Assembly (NCBI RefSeq): GCF_039536205.1
Contig: NZ_BAAAYL010000001.1
Location: 7,345,354-7,409,353 of the forward strand
Direction: 5' to 3'
Length of the DNA stretch: 64,000 bases
From: Streptomyces sannanensis
GTDB lineage: Bacteria > Actinomycetota > Actinomycetes > Streptomycetales > Streptomycetaceae
The stretch's first letter is position 1, and the number at the start of each line of letters is the position of its first letter. A program made the translations under genes and the position numbers. Shown piece by piece: positions 51,246-59,964 of the stretch. The notes beneath the pieces were generated by a model. It made no database searches, had not been told where the DNA came from, and saw nothing but the letters and a program-made list of their open reading frames with translations.

Positions 51246-52280
51246 GTGGTGGGACGAGCGAACAGTTGTGTGACGCCGACGGCGAAGACCGCACCGCACC
51301 GGCGGTGGCTGCTTCACGTCGACCGGTGGTGGGGCAAGAACACGCAAGGCCGGTCACCCTGGGCGCGTGGCCGTGTTCTCGCGTCGCTCGCGGTTCTGGT
51401 CGCCGGGCTGCAGGCATTCCACTCTGCCGTGCCCAACACCGTGGGCCGCTTTGGTAGCCTGCTGGAGACGTTTCTGCCCTGGCTCGGCCTGCCCGTTCTG
51501 TTGATGCTCGGCCTGGCGCTGCTTCGCCGCTCGGCCACCGCGCTGGTCGCCCTGTTGTTGCCCGCAGCCGTCTGGGCGAACCTCTTCGGCGGGTTGCTCC
51601 TCGACGAGGACTGCGGCGTACCCGACATCATGGCGGTCCAGCACAACGTCAGTGACGAGAACACCGACCCCGTGGGAACAGCGCGCGCCCTGATCAGGTC
51701 CGCACCGGATCTCATCGCTCTTCAAGAACTGACACCCTCCGCAGCGCCGCTCTACGAGACAGTGCTGGCATCGGACTACCCTCACCACGCGGTCCGGGGA
51801 ACTGTCGGACTCTGGTCGAAGTACCCGCTGGCAGACGTCCGGTCGTTGGACATCAAGCCAGAGGGGATCGGGGACGACTGGAGTCGTGGGCTGCGCTCCA
51901 GCGCACAGACGCCGTGGGGCGACATCGCGGTGTACGTGGCCCACCTGCCCTCGGTCCGTGTCCGAATGAGCGGTTTCAGCTCCGGCCGGCGGGACGAAAG
52001 CGCCGGATTGCTGGGCGCGGCCATCGCCGCCGAGGAGCTGGACGAAGTGATCCTGCTGGGTGACCTCAACAGCACGGTGGACGACCGTGGACTGGCCCCG
52101 GTCACCTCGCAGATGAATTCCGCACGGCGAGGCTTCGCCTTCAGCTGGCCTGCAGCCTTCCCCTTGTCCCGGATCGACCACGTCCTGACTCGCTCGGCGA
52201 CCGTCACGGGCATCCGGACCCTGCCGGCCACCGGCAGCGACCACCTGCCGATCGCCGCCGGCATCAAGCTCGGACCGTGA
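51246..52280 (+). CDS. Membrane-anchored endonuclease/exonuclease/phosphatase (EEP) domain protein
   Basis: A 344-residue protein with three hydrophobic segments at the N-terminus ([60 protein letters not shown]) and an EEP-fold catalytic domain outside the membrane. Active-site motifs are [11 protein letters not shown] (Asn), [10 protein letters not shown] (Glu), [13 protein letters not shown] (Asp-Asn) and [13 protein letters not shown] (Asp-His). EEP proteins of this kind are phosphodiesterases; the substrate (nucleic acid, sphingolipid or phosphoinositide) cannot be told. It is intact although fragments lie on both sides. GTG start at 51246; a slightly later start is possible. Confidence 0.88.
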   Translation: MVGRANSCVTPTAKTAPHRRWLLHVDRWWGKNTQGRSPWARGRVLASLAVLVAGLQAFHSAVPNTVGRFGSLLETFLPWLGLPVLLMLGLALLRRSATALVALLLPAAVWANLFGGLLLDEDCGVPDIMAVQHNVSDENTDPVGTARALIRSAPDLIALQELTPSAAPLYETVLASDYPHHAVRGTVGLWSKYPLADVRSLDIKPEGIGDDWSRGLRSSAQTPWGDIAVYVAHLPSVRVRMSGFSSGRRDESAGLLGAAIAAEELDEVILLGDLNSTVDDRGLAPVTSQMNSARRGFAFSWPAAFPLSRIDHVLTRSATVTGIRTLPATGSDHLPIAAGIKLGP

Positions 52281-52419
52281 TTGGCTCTGCTCACGAGTTT
52301 CGAGTTTCGACAGCGGTTGTTCAGCGCATTGGGTTCTGGCTCGCTTTCCGTGAAGGCGGCACGCTGGGTGACGGCTGACGCCCGGATCAACCTCCCGAAG
52401 TTTGCCTGAACGCCGCTCG

Positions 52420-52889
52420 GCTATCAGGGCAGTTACGGCATTTTCAGCGCCTACATCAGGAAGAAGCGCACCTCGCCCCGCCCGGTCACCGCACAGCCGC
52501 CAGCACCCCGCGTGGTGACCAAGTGGATCCTCAGCCGCCCAGAATCCCTGTCCGAGACAGAACAACTCCGGCTCAAAGCAGTCCTGGCCAACTGCCCCGA
52601 ACTCGAAGCCCTCACCGGACACGTCCGACCCTTCGCTCAGATGCTCACCGAGCGCCAGGGCGAACGGCTCCCCGCATGGCTCGACGCCGTCCGCAAGGAC
52701 GACCTGCCCAGCCTCCACACGCTAGCCGCAGGGATTGACCGCGACCGCGAGGCCGTCATCGCGGGCCTGACCCTGCCCTGGAACTCGGGCGTCGTTGAAG
52801 GGCACGTCAACCGGATCAAGATGCTCAAGCGCCAGATGTTCGGCCGCGCAGGCTTCGCGCTCCTTCGCAAGCGAGTCCTCCTTGCGTAA
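52420..52889 (+). mobile_element. ISL3-family transposase, 3' fragment
   Basis: The C-terminal 156 residues of an ISL3 transposase: GYQGSYGIFSAYIRKKRTSP, FAQMLTERQGERLPAWLDAV, and the DDE-domain end PWNSGVVEGHVNRIKMLKRQ with the last catalytic Glu. The N-terminal zinc finger and first two catalytic acids are missing. The frame is open to its stop at 52,889. Confidence 0.85.
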
Positions 52890-53015
52890 CAGCCTGGCCG
52901 AGCATCGCGAAGATCCAGTGTCTGGCCGTGGATGTCGCGCGAGTGCCAGGATGCGTGTCGGAGCGCAGACGGATGTGGAGGAAACGCATGCGCGCGTTGT
53001 TGGCAATGCGTAAGC

Positions 53016-53241
53016 GGAGTACACGAACGCCATCGAGTCCGTCAATGCCCGCATCCGCAAGGTCGTGCGAGCCCGGGGCCACTTCCCGACCGAGGCCGCC
53101 TCCCTCAAGTGTGTCTACGTGGCACTGATGAGCCTGGACCCCACCGGGAAGGGCCGCAAGAGGTGGACCATGCGCTGGAAGGCGCCGTTGAACGCCTTCC
53201 AGATCGCCCTTGAGGGCCGCCTCACCACCAGCACTCACTGA
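53016..53241 (+). mobile_element. IS256-family (mutator-type) transposase, 3' fragment
   Basis: EYTNAIESVNARIRKVVRAR, GHFPTEAASLKCVYVALMSL and KGRKRWTMRWKAPLNAFQIA make up the end of an IS256 transposase, including the last catalytic Glu (NAIESVN). The stop is at 53,241. It begins abruptly at 53,016 next to ISL3-derived or unknown sequence. It lies 235 bp upstream of the terpene cyclase gene. Confidence 0.85.
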
Positions 53242-53475
53242 CCAGTTCAACTACGTGCAGGCGGCCTTTGCACCATCGGCATGCGCTCCCGGGCCAGCCT
53301 GCGGCCGTCCGACGTCCTGGCGCGTCATCACAGGGCAAGGCGGAGTGGAAGAGCTGGCCGGGGGCTTGGCCGGCGCCGGGGGTCACTCGTTTGGAGGGTG
53401 AGCGGAAGCCGGCCTGTACCTGAACGTCTTTACCCAGGAACATTTCTGTACAGGGCATTTGTAGCGTGATGGCCC

Positions 53476-56004
53476 TTGTCTGTGGTCCGGGTCGTGGGCC
53501 GGTTGTCGTTTCGTCGCAGATGGGAGGGGTCTCGTTTGGTGGTGCGGGTGGACGGCAGCCCGGCGAGGCTGGGGACGTGCAGTGCTTGGTGGCACACGGC
53601 TCAGCGAGGGGCCTTGGGGTGGGCGGGCCGGTGGGGCCTGGTCGGTGATGCGGCCGAGACACGGAGGCTGGCGGGTACAGCGCCGGGACGGATGGCGGGG
53701 TTTGTCGCCCCTTCGGCCTCGGCGGCGGAGGTGGAACTGCTGGCCTGCTGGGGGGCATTTATCACGCTGGTGGACGACGTCTTCGACCGGGACCTGCAGC
53801 ACGCTTCACCTGCCGAGGTCCGCGCCGTGCTGCAACCTTTGGTCGCGGTGGTCGCGGGCGCCGGTACGGGGACGGCGCCCGCAGCTGCCGCCCTCGAGGA
53901 CCTCTGGCAGCGCACGGCCGTCGGGACTGTGCCGGACTGGCGCAGGCGGTTTGCCGCCTCCTACGCGTCGTTCGCCGAAGCGACGTGCGAGGAGGCGCGG
54001 TGGCGCGAGACGGGATACATGCCTTCGGTGCAGGAGTACGTCCGGCTGCGCCGCCGCACGATCACGGTGGCACCGCTGCTGTTGGTGGCGCAGCGGTGCC
54101 TGAGCGCGTGGCCGGACGCGGAGGGCCTGCACGACATCTGTGCCGATGTCGTCGCCTGGACGAACGACTTGTTCGATGCCGGGTCGGAGCAAGCCGGGCA
54201 GGTGGGGCTGGTCGATGTCCTGGCGCGGGAGCGGGGAGTCGACCGCGGTGAGGCAGCGGAGACCGCCCGCGCGATGATCGAGGAGCGGCTCGACGACTTC
54301 GACGGGCTCGCCGGGCAGTTGGCGGCTGGATGGTGCGTTGAGGGTGCCCGCTCGCGGGTCGAGACTGTCCGCACGTTCCTGGACGGCGCTGTCGCGTGGC
54401 AGTACGAGAGCCGCCGCTACCGCGCCACCCTGCCCTCGCAGCGGGTGTCGGAGGGGGTGCGGGCGGACCCGGTGGAGACGGCTGTCGTCCGGCTGGAGCG
54501 CCGGCTGGCGCTGGTGGTGGCACCAGGCGGAGCGGTGCCGGACCGGTGCGCGAGCCGCGTCCTGGAAACGGCGTTGTTCCTGGCCCTGCTCCGCACGCGC
54601 GGCACGCACCGAGACGAGCAGAGACAGCTGGCCTCCTATCTGGAACGGCGACGCGGTGATGCCGACCTGCTCGATGCCCTGCTGATCGATGCCTGCCTGC
54701 GCCCTCACACGCTGCCGGCCGACGCCGCCGACGCAGCAGTTGATTGTGTGGCCGGTGAGTCGGTCCACGGGGTGGGAGGTCGTGGCCGGCTCAAGCGCAG
54801 CATGCTGCACGCGGTGCTGCACGTGCTGGGCGGCCTGCGGCTGAACGCCCAGGACACCCCGGATCCCGCCCCCACCAACGCGCTGTCCACCTTCAGCACG
54901 ATCCACCTCTTGGCCGTCCGCGTCTTCTACGCCCAGGTCACCGGATACCCGCACACCGTCTCCACCGGCGAACGCTTCCAGCTCGCCGACCTCCTGGACG
55001 ACGATCAGGGACGGCTGTTGTGGGAGGCCAGCGCGGCCACCGAACTGCTCGGACTCAATGCCCTGCAGTCCTACCGGCCGGGCCACCCGGTGATCGACCG
55101 GGCCATCACCGGCCTGTTGCACGCCCGCGACAGCGATGGCGGGATGCCGTTCCTCGACAGTCAGGACGTATGGCTGTCAGCCGTGGGCGGTCTGGCCTTC
55201 CTCGGTCGGCCCGCGCTGCGGCGTTACACCGCCCGGATGGGCGAGTTCGTCGCAGCCTGGCAGGCCGCCGACGGTGGCTGGCCCTTCGCCAGTGGTGTCC
55301 GTCAGACCGACGTCGACACCGCCGCCCGCTGCATGGAGTTCCTCCAGGCTCTCGACGCGGACCGCTACCGCCACCATCTCGACCGGGGCGCTGCGTACCT
55401 CGCCGTTACGGCCGGCCCCGACGGCGGGTTCCCCACCTGGCTGGAGGGCGACGACCCCGACCTCGACATGACCGCGGGCGCCGTCATCGCCCTGGCCACC
55501 CGCGGGCCGAGCTGCACCCGGCTCGTCACCGCGGCCACACGCTTCATCGTCGACGCCCAGCGTCCCGACGGCACTTGGACCCCGAGCTGGACCCTCAGCG
55601 AGTCCAGCGTCATCCTGCGCGCCGTCGACGCACTTCAGGCCGCACGCGGCACCCCTGGCATCGACTCTGTGCGGCTCACCGCCGCGATCACCCGCGCGGC
55701 GGCACGTCTCACCGCAACCCAGCAACCCGACGGAGGCTGGGGCCACACACCGGACAACGCCAGCGACGCCCTCTCCACCGCGCAGGCCATCCCCGTCACC
55801 GCCCGCTATGGCCCACCCCACGTCACCCCCGCTGCAACTGCCTATCTGCTGTCCCAGCAAGACGAGACCGGCCGCTTCCCCGCCCCGCCCGACCAGGTGG
55901 GACCCCGCCCTATGCCATTCGACTTCCCCGTCGTCGCCGACCTCCACACACTCGCAGCCCTGACACGCGTCCGATTCGTCCAGCGCCAGCGGCGGGCTGC
56001 GTAA
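53476..56004 (+). CDS. Terpene cyclase: class I synthase domain fused to squalene-cyclase-like repeat domains
   Basis: An 842-residue protein. The N-terminal half is a class I terpene synthase (alpha domain). It has the aspartate-rich motif LVDDVFDRD (D100, D101, D104), a pyrophosphate-sensor Arg region RRRTITVAP (192-200), the NSE motif as NDLFDAGSE (N230, D234, E238), and the closing Arg-Tyr pair ESRRYRA (R314, Y315). From about residue 520 come alpha/alpha-barrel repeats of the squalene-hopene/prenyltransferase type, with QW-like motifs (AADGGWPFASG, GPDGGFPTWLEG, RPDGTWTPSW, QQPDGGWGHTPD). Two sequences resemble the class II acid motif DxDDTA: TDVDTAA (611-617) and DLDMTAG (662-668). Each lacks one Asp. 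The start is uncertain (TTG 53476, GTG 53482 or later); no clear ribosome binding site. It may make a cyclic terpene from a C15-C25 diphosphate; one or two active sites may work. Confidence 0.85.
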   Translation: MSVVRVVGRLSFRRRWEGSRLVVRVDGSPARLGTCSAWWHTAQRGALGWAGRWGLVGDAAETRRLAGTAPGRMAGFVAPSASAAEVELLACWGAFITLVDDVFDRDLQHASPAEVRAVLQPLVAVVAGAGTGTAPAAAALEDLWQRTAVGTVPDWRRRFAASYASFAEATCEEARWRETGYMPSVQEYVRLRRRTITVAPLLLVAQRCLSAWPDAEGLHDICADVVAWTNDLFDAGSEQAGQVGLVDVLARERGVDRGEAAETARAMIEERLDDFDGLAGQLAAGWCVEGARSRVETVRTFLDGAVAWQYESRRYRATLPSQRVSEGVRADPVETAVVRLERRLALVVAPGGAVPDRCASRVLETALFLALLRTRGTHRDEQRQLASYLERRRGDADLLDALLIDACLRPHTLPADAADAAVDCVAGESVHGVGGRGRLKRSMLHAVLHVLGGLRLNAQDTPDPAPTNALSTFSTIHLLAVRVFYAQVTGYPHTVSTGERFQLADLLDDDQGRLLWEASAATELLGLNALQSYRPGHPVIDRAITGLLHARDSDGGMPFLDSQDVWLSAVGGLAFLGRPALRRYTARMGEFVAAWQAADGGWPFASGVRQTDVDTAARCMEFLQALDADRYRHHLDRGAAYLAVTAGPDGGFPTWLEGDDPDLDMTAGAVIALATRGPSCTRLVTAATRFIVDAQRPDGTWTPSWTLSESSVILRAVDALQAARGTPGIDSVRLTAAITRAAARLTATQQPDGGWGHTPDNASDALSTAQAIPVTARYGPPHVTPAATAYLLSQQDETGRFPAPPDQVGPRPMPFDFPVVADLHTLAALTRVRFVQRQRRAA

Positions 56005-56103
56005 CCACGTGCGGCAGTCCCCGTACCGGGTGACCAGCCAGGCCTGCCCATCCGGCATCTTCCTGCGCGAGACCGGTGTCCGCCGGTGGCGCGCAGCTGG
56101 GGC
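56002..56103 (-). pseudogene. Cytochrome P450 N-terminal fragment
   Basis: On the minus strand: APAARHRRTPVSRRKMPDGQ, then AWLVTRYGDCRTWL. This is the pattern of the first beta-sheet of bacterial P450s (PV.R..MPDG.AWLVTRY.DVR). The fragment has about 34 codons, overlaps the last bases of the cyclase gene and has no heme-binding region. It could be what is left of an oxidase that once worked on the cyclase product. Confidence 0.5.
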
Positions 56104-56221
56104 GGCACCGATGATGTGATGAGCACTCATGCGTGTGTGATGCCCTGCTCCACCGGTGCTGGGACGAACAGCGGGGCAGATTGACCGGATCACTGAGTGA
56201 GCCGGGTCGCCCCGCTCGCGG

Positions 56222-57932
56222 CTAGAAGATCACTGAAAATCTCGGTTCTGGCCTCGCGCGCACTGGTGTGGGGCCAGACTGCTGTGTGTGCAGGGGGAAT
56301 GGGCTGGGGAGACGGTCGGGCCGGATGCGTGGGAGACCTGTCGGGAGCTGATCCCGGCCGGGAGTGTGTTCGCGTTCCTGGCCGAGCATCGCGAAGTGCT
56401 GTTCCCCGGGTCGATGTTCGCGGACATGTACCCCTCGACGAACGGGCGGCCGTCGATGCCGCCGCAGGTGCTGGCCGCGACGGTGGTGCTGCAGAGCCTG
56501 CACGGGCTCTCGGACTTCGAGACGGTGCAGGAACTGCGCTGTGACCTGCGGTGGAAGGCGGCGTGCGGGCTGGGGTTGTATGACACCGCGTTCGACCCGT
56601 CGCTGCTGACGTACTTCCGCCGCCGACTGCAGCGCTCGGGTGACCCGAACCGGCTGTTCGCCAAGGTCAGGGAGGTCGTCACGGCCACCGGTGTCCTCAA
56701 GGGCCGGCAGCGGCGGGCGCTGGACTCCACCGTGCTGGACGACGCGGTCGCCACCCAGGACACCGTCACCCAGCTCATCGCCGCGATCCGCCGGGTCATC
56801 CGCGAGGTCCCCGATGCCGAGCAGGTTGCTGCGGCGTGGTGCACCGCGCACGACTACGCCGACCCGGGCAAGCCCCGCATCGCCTGGAACGACCAGGCCG
56901 CCCGTGAGGCACTAGTCGACGCCCTGGTCACCGACGCGCTGAACCTGCTCGGCCGCCTGCCCGAGCAGCAGTTGGGCGAGGCCGCGGCGAACGCCGTCGG
57001 GCTGCTGGCCCTGGTCGCGGGCCAGGACGTGGAGCCGGCCGAGGAATCCGACGGCCGCGACGGGCGCTGGCGCATCACCCGCGGGACCGCCCGCGACCGC
57101 ACGGTCTCCACCGTCGACCCCGAGGCGCGGCACATTCACAAGAACCGCACCCGCCACCAGGAGGGCTTCCGCGCCCACGTGGCCTTCGAACCCGAGGCCG
57201 GGCTGTTCACCGAGGTCGCCCTGACCGCCGGCAGCGGGGCCGACAACCACGAGGCCGCCATCGCCCGCGACCTCCTCGCCGACGAGGAAGCACCGCTCAC
57301 CGTCCTGGGCGATGCCGCCTACGGCACCGGCGACCTGCGCGAACACCTCCAGGCCCAGGGCCACGACCCGGTCCTCAAGCCACCGCCGCTGAAACCGGCC
57401 GTCCCCAGCGGCTTCACCGCCGACGAGTTCACCGTCGACACCGAGAAGGGCGAGGTCACCTGCCCCGCCGGACACACCGCCGCGCTCGGCCGACCGCTGG
57501 CGAACGGCTCCCGGCAGGCCCAGTTCAAGAAGCTGTGCGCCGACTGCCCGCTCAAGGACCGCTGCACCCGCTCCAAAACCGGCCGGGTCTTCACCGTCCA
57601 CGCCAAGTACGACCTGCTCAAGGCCGCCCGTGACCAGGCCGCCACCGACCCCGACTGGCAGGCCGAGTACCGCCGCTGGCGACCACCGGTGGAGCGCGCC
57701 ATCGCCTGGCTCGTCGCCAAGGGCAGCCGCCGCGTCCCCTACCGGGGCGTCATCAAGAACGACACCTGGCTCCACCACCGCGCCGCCGCCCTCAACCTTC
57801 GCCGCCTGATTAACCTCGGACTCACCCGCACCACCGGCACCTGGACGCTCACGACAGCGCACGCATAAGGCAAGGGGCCGCCCGGCCCACCACCGGACAG
57901 CCCCACGCACAAGATTTTCAGCAGTCTTCTAG
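56222..57932. mobile_element. IS1182-family insertion sequence, complete
   Basis: The transposase gene is framed by inverted repeats: CTAGAAGATCACTGAAAATCT (56222-56242) on the left, written in parts here as CTAGAAGA + TCA + CTGAAAATCT. The right end (57912-57932) reads in reverse complement as CTAGAAGA + CTG + CTGAAAATCT. The terminal CTAG on both sides may be a duplicated palindromic target. Total length is 1,711 bp. Both ends and the gene are intact, so it may be active. Confidence 0.85.
56288..57868 (+). CDS. IS1182-family transposase
   Basis: A 526-residue DDE transposase. The N-terminal helical region (SMFADMYPSTNGRPSMPPQV, LQELRCDLRWKAACGLGL-like spacing) is typical of IS1182. Catalytic acids lie in RALDSTVLDDAVATQDT (first Asp), VLGDAAYGTGDLREHL (second Asp) and PPVERAIAWLVAKGSRRVPY (Glu). 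A four-Cys motif (CPAGH, CADCPLKDRC) lies between the last two, as in DUF4338-like zinc ribbons of this family. GTG start at 56288. It lies within a complete element with matching ends. Confidence 0.93.
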   Translation: MQGEWAGETVGPDAWETCRELIPAGSVFAFLAEHREVLFPGSMFADMYPSTNGRPSMPPQVLAATVVLQSLHGLSDFETVQELRCDLRWKAACGLGLYDTAFDPSLLTYFRRRLQRSGDPNRLFAKVREVVTATGVLKGRQRRALDSTVLDDAVATQDTVTQLIAAIRRVIREVPDAEQVAAAWCTAHDYADPGKPRIAWNDQAAREALVDALVTDALNLLGRLPEQQLGEAAANAVGLLALVAGQDVEPAEESDGRDGRWRITRGTARDRTVSTVDPEARHIHKNRTRHQEGFRAHVAFEPEAGLFTEVALTAGSGADNHEAAIARDLLADEEAPLTVLGDAAYGTGDLREHLQAQGHDPVLKPPPLKPAVPSGFTADEFTVDTEKGEVTCPAGHTAALGRPLANGSRQAQFKKLCADCPLKDRCTRSKTGRVFTVHAKYDLLKAARDQAATDPDWQAEYRRWRPPVERAIAWLVAKGSRRVPYRGVIKNDTWLHHRAAALNLRRLINLGLTRTTGTWTLTTAHA

Positions 57933-58209
57933 GGCCCGCTGACCGTCGAGGACCACGCCGGCAGAGGTTTCGGCGGCTTACAACGCCGCTGCTCCGACGG
58001 AATTCATCCGAGGCATACCACGGCCCCGCAGCTTGCCGCAGTCCTTCTCAGAGGTCGGGTCGGCTGGGGGCGGGTGGTTTACCGAGGCCGCGGCATCCGC
58101 GTCATGCGCCTGCTGCGAAATCCGTCCGTCCCTTCCCCAGGGGCTGTTCCTGGCGGCCCGGTGGCTGCCGGACGAGGCGTCGAGTGGGGTGCGGGCGCCT
58201 GGCCTTTTG

Positions 58210-58785
58210 CTACTCGCCGGTGCAGGCAGCGGGGCGGGTGTCGAGCCGGCGGTGGGGGCCGACGAGGTCCACGTCCCAGTAGCGGTTGTGGTAGCCGATG
58301 CCGATGGCCGCGATGTCGGCGCTCATCAAGTCCTTGTAGAAGGCGTTGTGCGGGTCTGGGTCGGTGGCCATGTCGGCGAAGTATCCGTCGTGGTTGTAGC
58401 CGTAGAACATGTACTCGGCGATGTAGTTCGAGAAGATGCCGGCGTCCGAGAGCCGGGTGCGCAGGTCGCGGCCGTCGCTCCCGACAGAGGTGAGCTTGCC
58501 CATCCGGGACATGTCCTGCGTGTGGCTGCGCGCCACGTTGGACGCCTGGTCGGAGACCAGTAGCCCGGGCAGGTCCTTCGCCTTCCGCGTCTTGTTCACT
58601 TCGCACACGATCCAGTCCACGTTGGGGTAGTACTCCCGTGCGGCTTCCGCAGTGGTCGTGGCTGGCGCGGCGGGCGGAGTGGGCGCCGCGGAGGCGGTCG
58701 GAGCGATGGCCGTGAGCGTGGCCGTCAGGGCGCATACGGCAACGGCGATGCGCCGCGCGCGCCGCCGGGGGTGAGATGTGGTCAT
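58210..58785 (-). CDS. Secreted CAP-domain (SCP/PR-1-like) protein
   Basis: A 191-residue exported protein. The signal peptide is RRRARRIAVAVCALTATLTA with cleavage near TASAA. The mature part is a CAP domain with VCEVNKTRKAKDLPGLLVSD, ASNVARSHTQDMSRMGKLTS, SDAGIFSNYIAEYMFYGYNH and AAIGIGYHNRYWDVDLVGPH. The usual CAP His-Glu pairs are partly kept (SHTQDM His; NYIAEY Glu). CAP proteins bind sterols, lipids or act on cell walls, and their role in Streptomyces is unknown. The ATG at 58785 starts the signal peptide; a GTG five codons earlier is also possible. Confidence 0.88.
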   Translation of the reverse strand: MTTSHPRRRARRIAVAVCALTATLTAIAPTASAAPTPPAAPATTTAEAAREYYPNVDWIVCEVNKTRKAKDLPGLLVSDQASNVARSHTQDMSRMGKLTSVGSDGRDLRTRLSDAGIFSNYIAEYMFYGYNHDGYFADMATDPDPHNAFYKDLMSADIAAIGIGYHNRYWDVDLVGPHRRLDTRPAACTGE

Positions 58786-59028
58786 ACCCTGCCAACGCAC
58801 TCCTCAGGAAGAGGTTGCGCCGCGGTCCCGCGTTTGCAGTACGCCGACTTTGCCACCGGGCTGCCGCGACCGATCGAGGAACGCGTCGACCCAGACCCCC
58901 AGATGCGGTTGCAGTACCCGCGGCGACGAACGGCTCACCGCCGCCTGCGAGGACGTGAGCAGGGGGCGGTGAGCCACATGGCGCTGGTCCGGCGAACCAC
59001 TGGAGCCGGAGCCCGGTGATTCAGCTGC

Positions 59029-59928
59029 TCAGCCGACCGTCGGCAGAGCCCTGCGTGGGGGAACGGCGTTCAGCATCTCCTGCGCCACTGGTTCCCCGCT
59101 GTCCGCGTCGACGAAGCTGACGCGGATCACGGGATCACCGGGGGTGTCGCGGCTGGCGGTGGCGTCCAGGGCGAAGACCACGGACACCGGTTGTGCGCTC
59201 TCCCGTGTCCGGTACACACCCGAGTACAGGAGGATGCGCCAGCCGCCCTGCTCCCAGTGGTCCAGCAGACCCGACCGGACCACCGGGGAGGCGGTCTGCC
59301 AGGCGAGGGAGCGCTCCAGCAGTTCCACGCTGGCGGCGACGGGCACGCGGTCTGCCGGCTCGCTGCCGAAGAGCGGATGCCCGCAGACTCGTAGCCTCAG
59401 TCGGCGCAGGGGAAGCAGCCACCACCGGTCGAGATCGACCGAGAGCGCCACCAGTACGAACACGGCGACGGCCAGAAACACGAGCGATCCGCCGGGCTGT
59501 TCGGTGATCGTGGACCACCAGGCGCCGTTCGCCGCCGCTGTCGCGCCGCCTGCGAGGACCACCGTGGCGCGCGCGAACGCGCGCCAAGTGATCGGGGTGT
59601 CCTCGTTCGCCGAACAGCCGCAGGAGGACTCCGGGGCCAGCGCCCGGCCGTAACCGAGATAGCCGAGGAATCCGGCCCCGAGGACGGCGGTGGCCGTGCC
59701 CGGCACCGGGTTCGCGGGTAGGGCCAGCAGCCCTACGGCGACCAGGAGTTCGACTGCGCCGACGGCACGCAGCACCAGTGCCGCCCGCTCGCTGCTGCGC
59801 AGTATGCGGGCCAGCGCCGTCTTGGGTGCCTGGCGCACGGTGTCACGGTTGAAGAGCTTGACCGAGCCGGTCCACCCCAGTAGGCCCGCAAGGACCAGCG
59901 GTACCAGGCCCGTTGTCAGTGAGAGCAT
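59029..59928 (-). CDS. MauE/DoxX-like membrane protein
   Basis: A 299-residue protein with an N-terminal MauE-type membrane domain: four helices (TTGLVPLVLAGLLGWTGSVK; VLRAVGAVELLVAVGLLALP; AVLGAGFLGYLGYGRALAPE; FARATVVLAGGATAAANGA). After the third comes the family's redox motif SSCGCSANEDTPITW, a CxC pair near the membrane face. A fifth helix (LVFLAVAVFVLVALSVDLDR) leads to a cytosolic domain unique to actinomycetes. MauE is needed for folding the disulfide-rich small subunit of methylamine dehydrogenase. Here it is last of three genes with a Tat protein and a Cys-rich protein, so a similar disulfide-forming role is likely. Confidence 0.85.
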   Translation of the reverse strand: MLSLTTGLVPLVLAGLLGWTGSVKLFNRDTVRQAPKTALARILRSSERAALVLRAVGAVELLVAVGLLALPANPVPGTATAVLGAGFLGYLGYGRALAPESSCGCSANEDTPITWRAFARATVVLAGGATAAANGAWWSTITEQPGGSLVFLAVAVFVLVALSVDLDRWWLLPLRRLRLRVCGHPLFGSEPADRVPVAASVELLERSLAWQTASPVVRSGLLDHWEQGGWRILLYSGVYRTRESAQPVSVVFALDATASRDTPGDPVIRVSFVDADSGEPVAQEMLNAVPPRRALPTVG

Positions 59929-59964
59929 CTTTGCCTCATCCTTCTCCCTCCTGTGATGCGGACG

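Noticed and set aside
52890..53015. Possible recombination site (attC-like or res-like) between the ISL3 and IS256 fragments
   Set aside because: There are short repeated words (ATGCG, GGATG), but no paired core sites or conserved fold could be made out.
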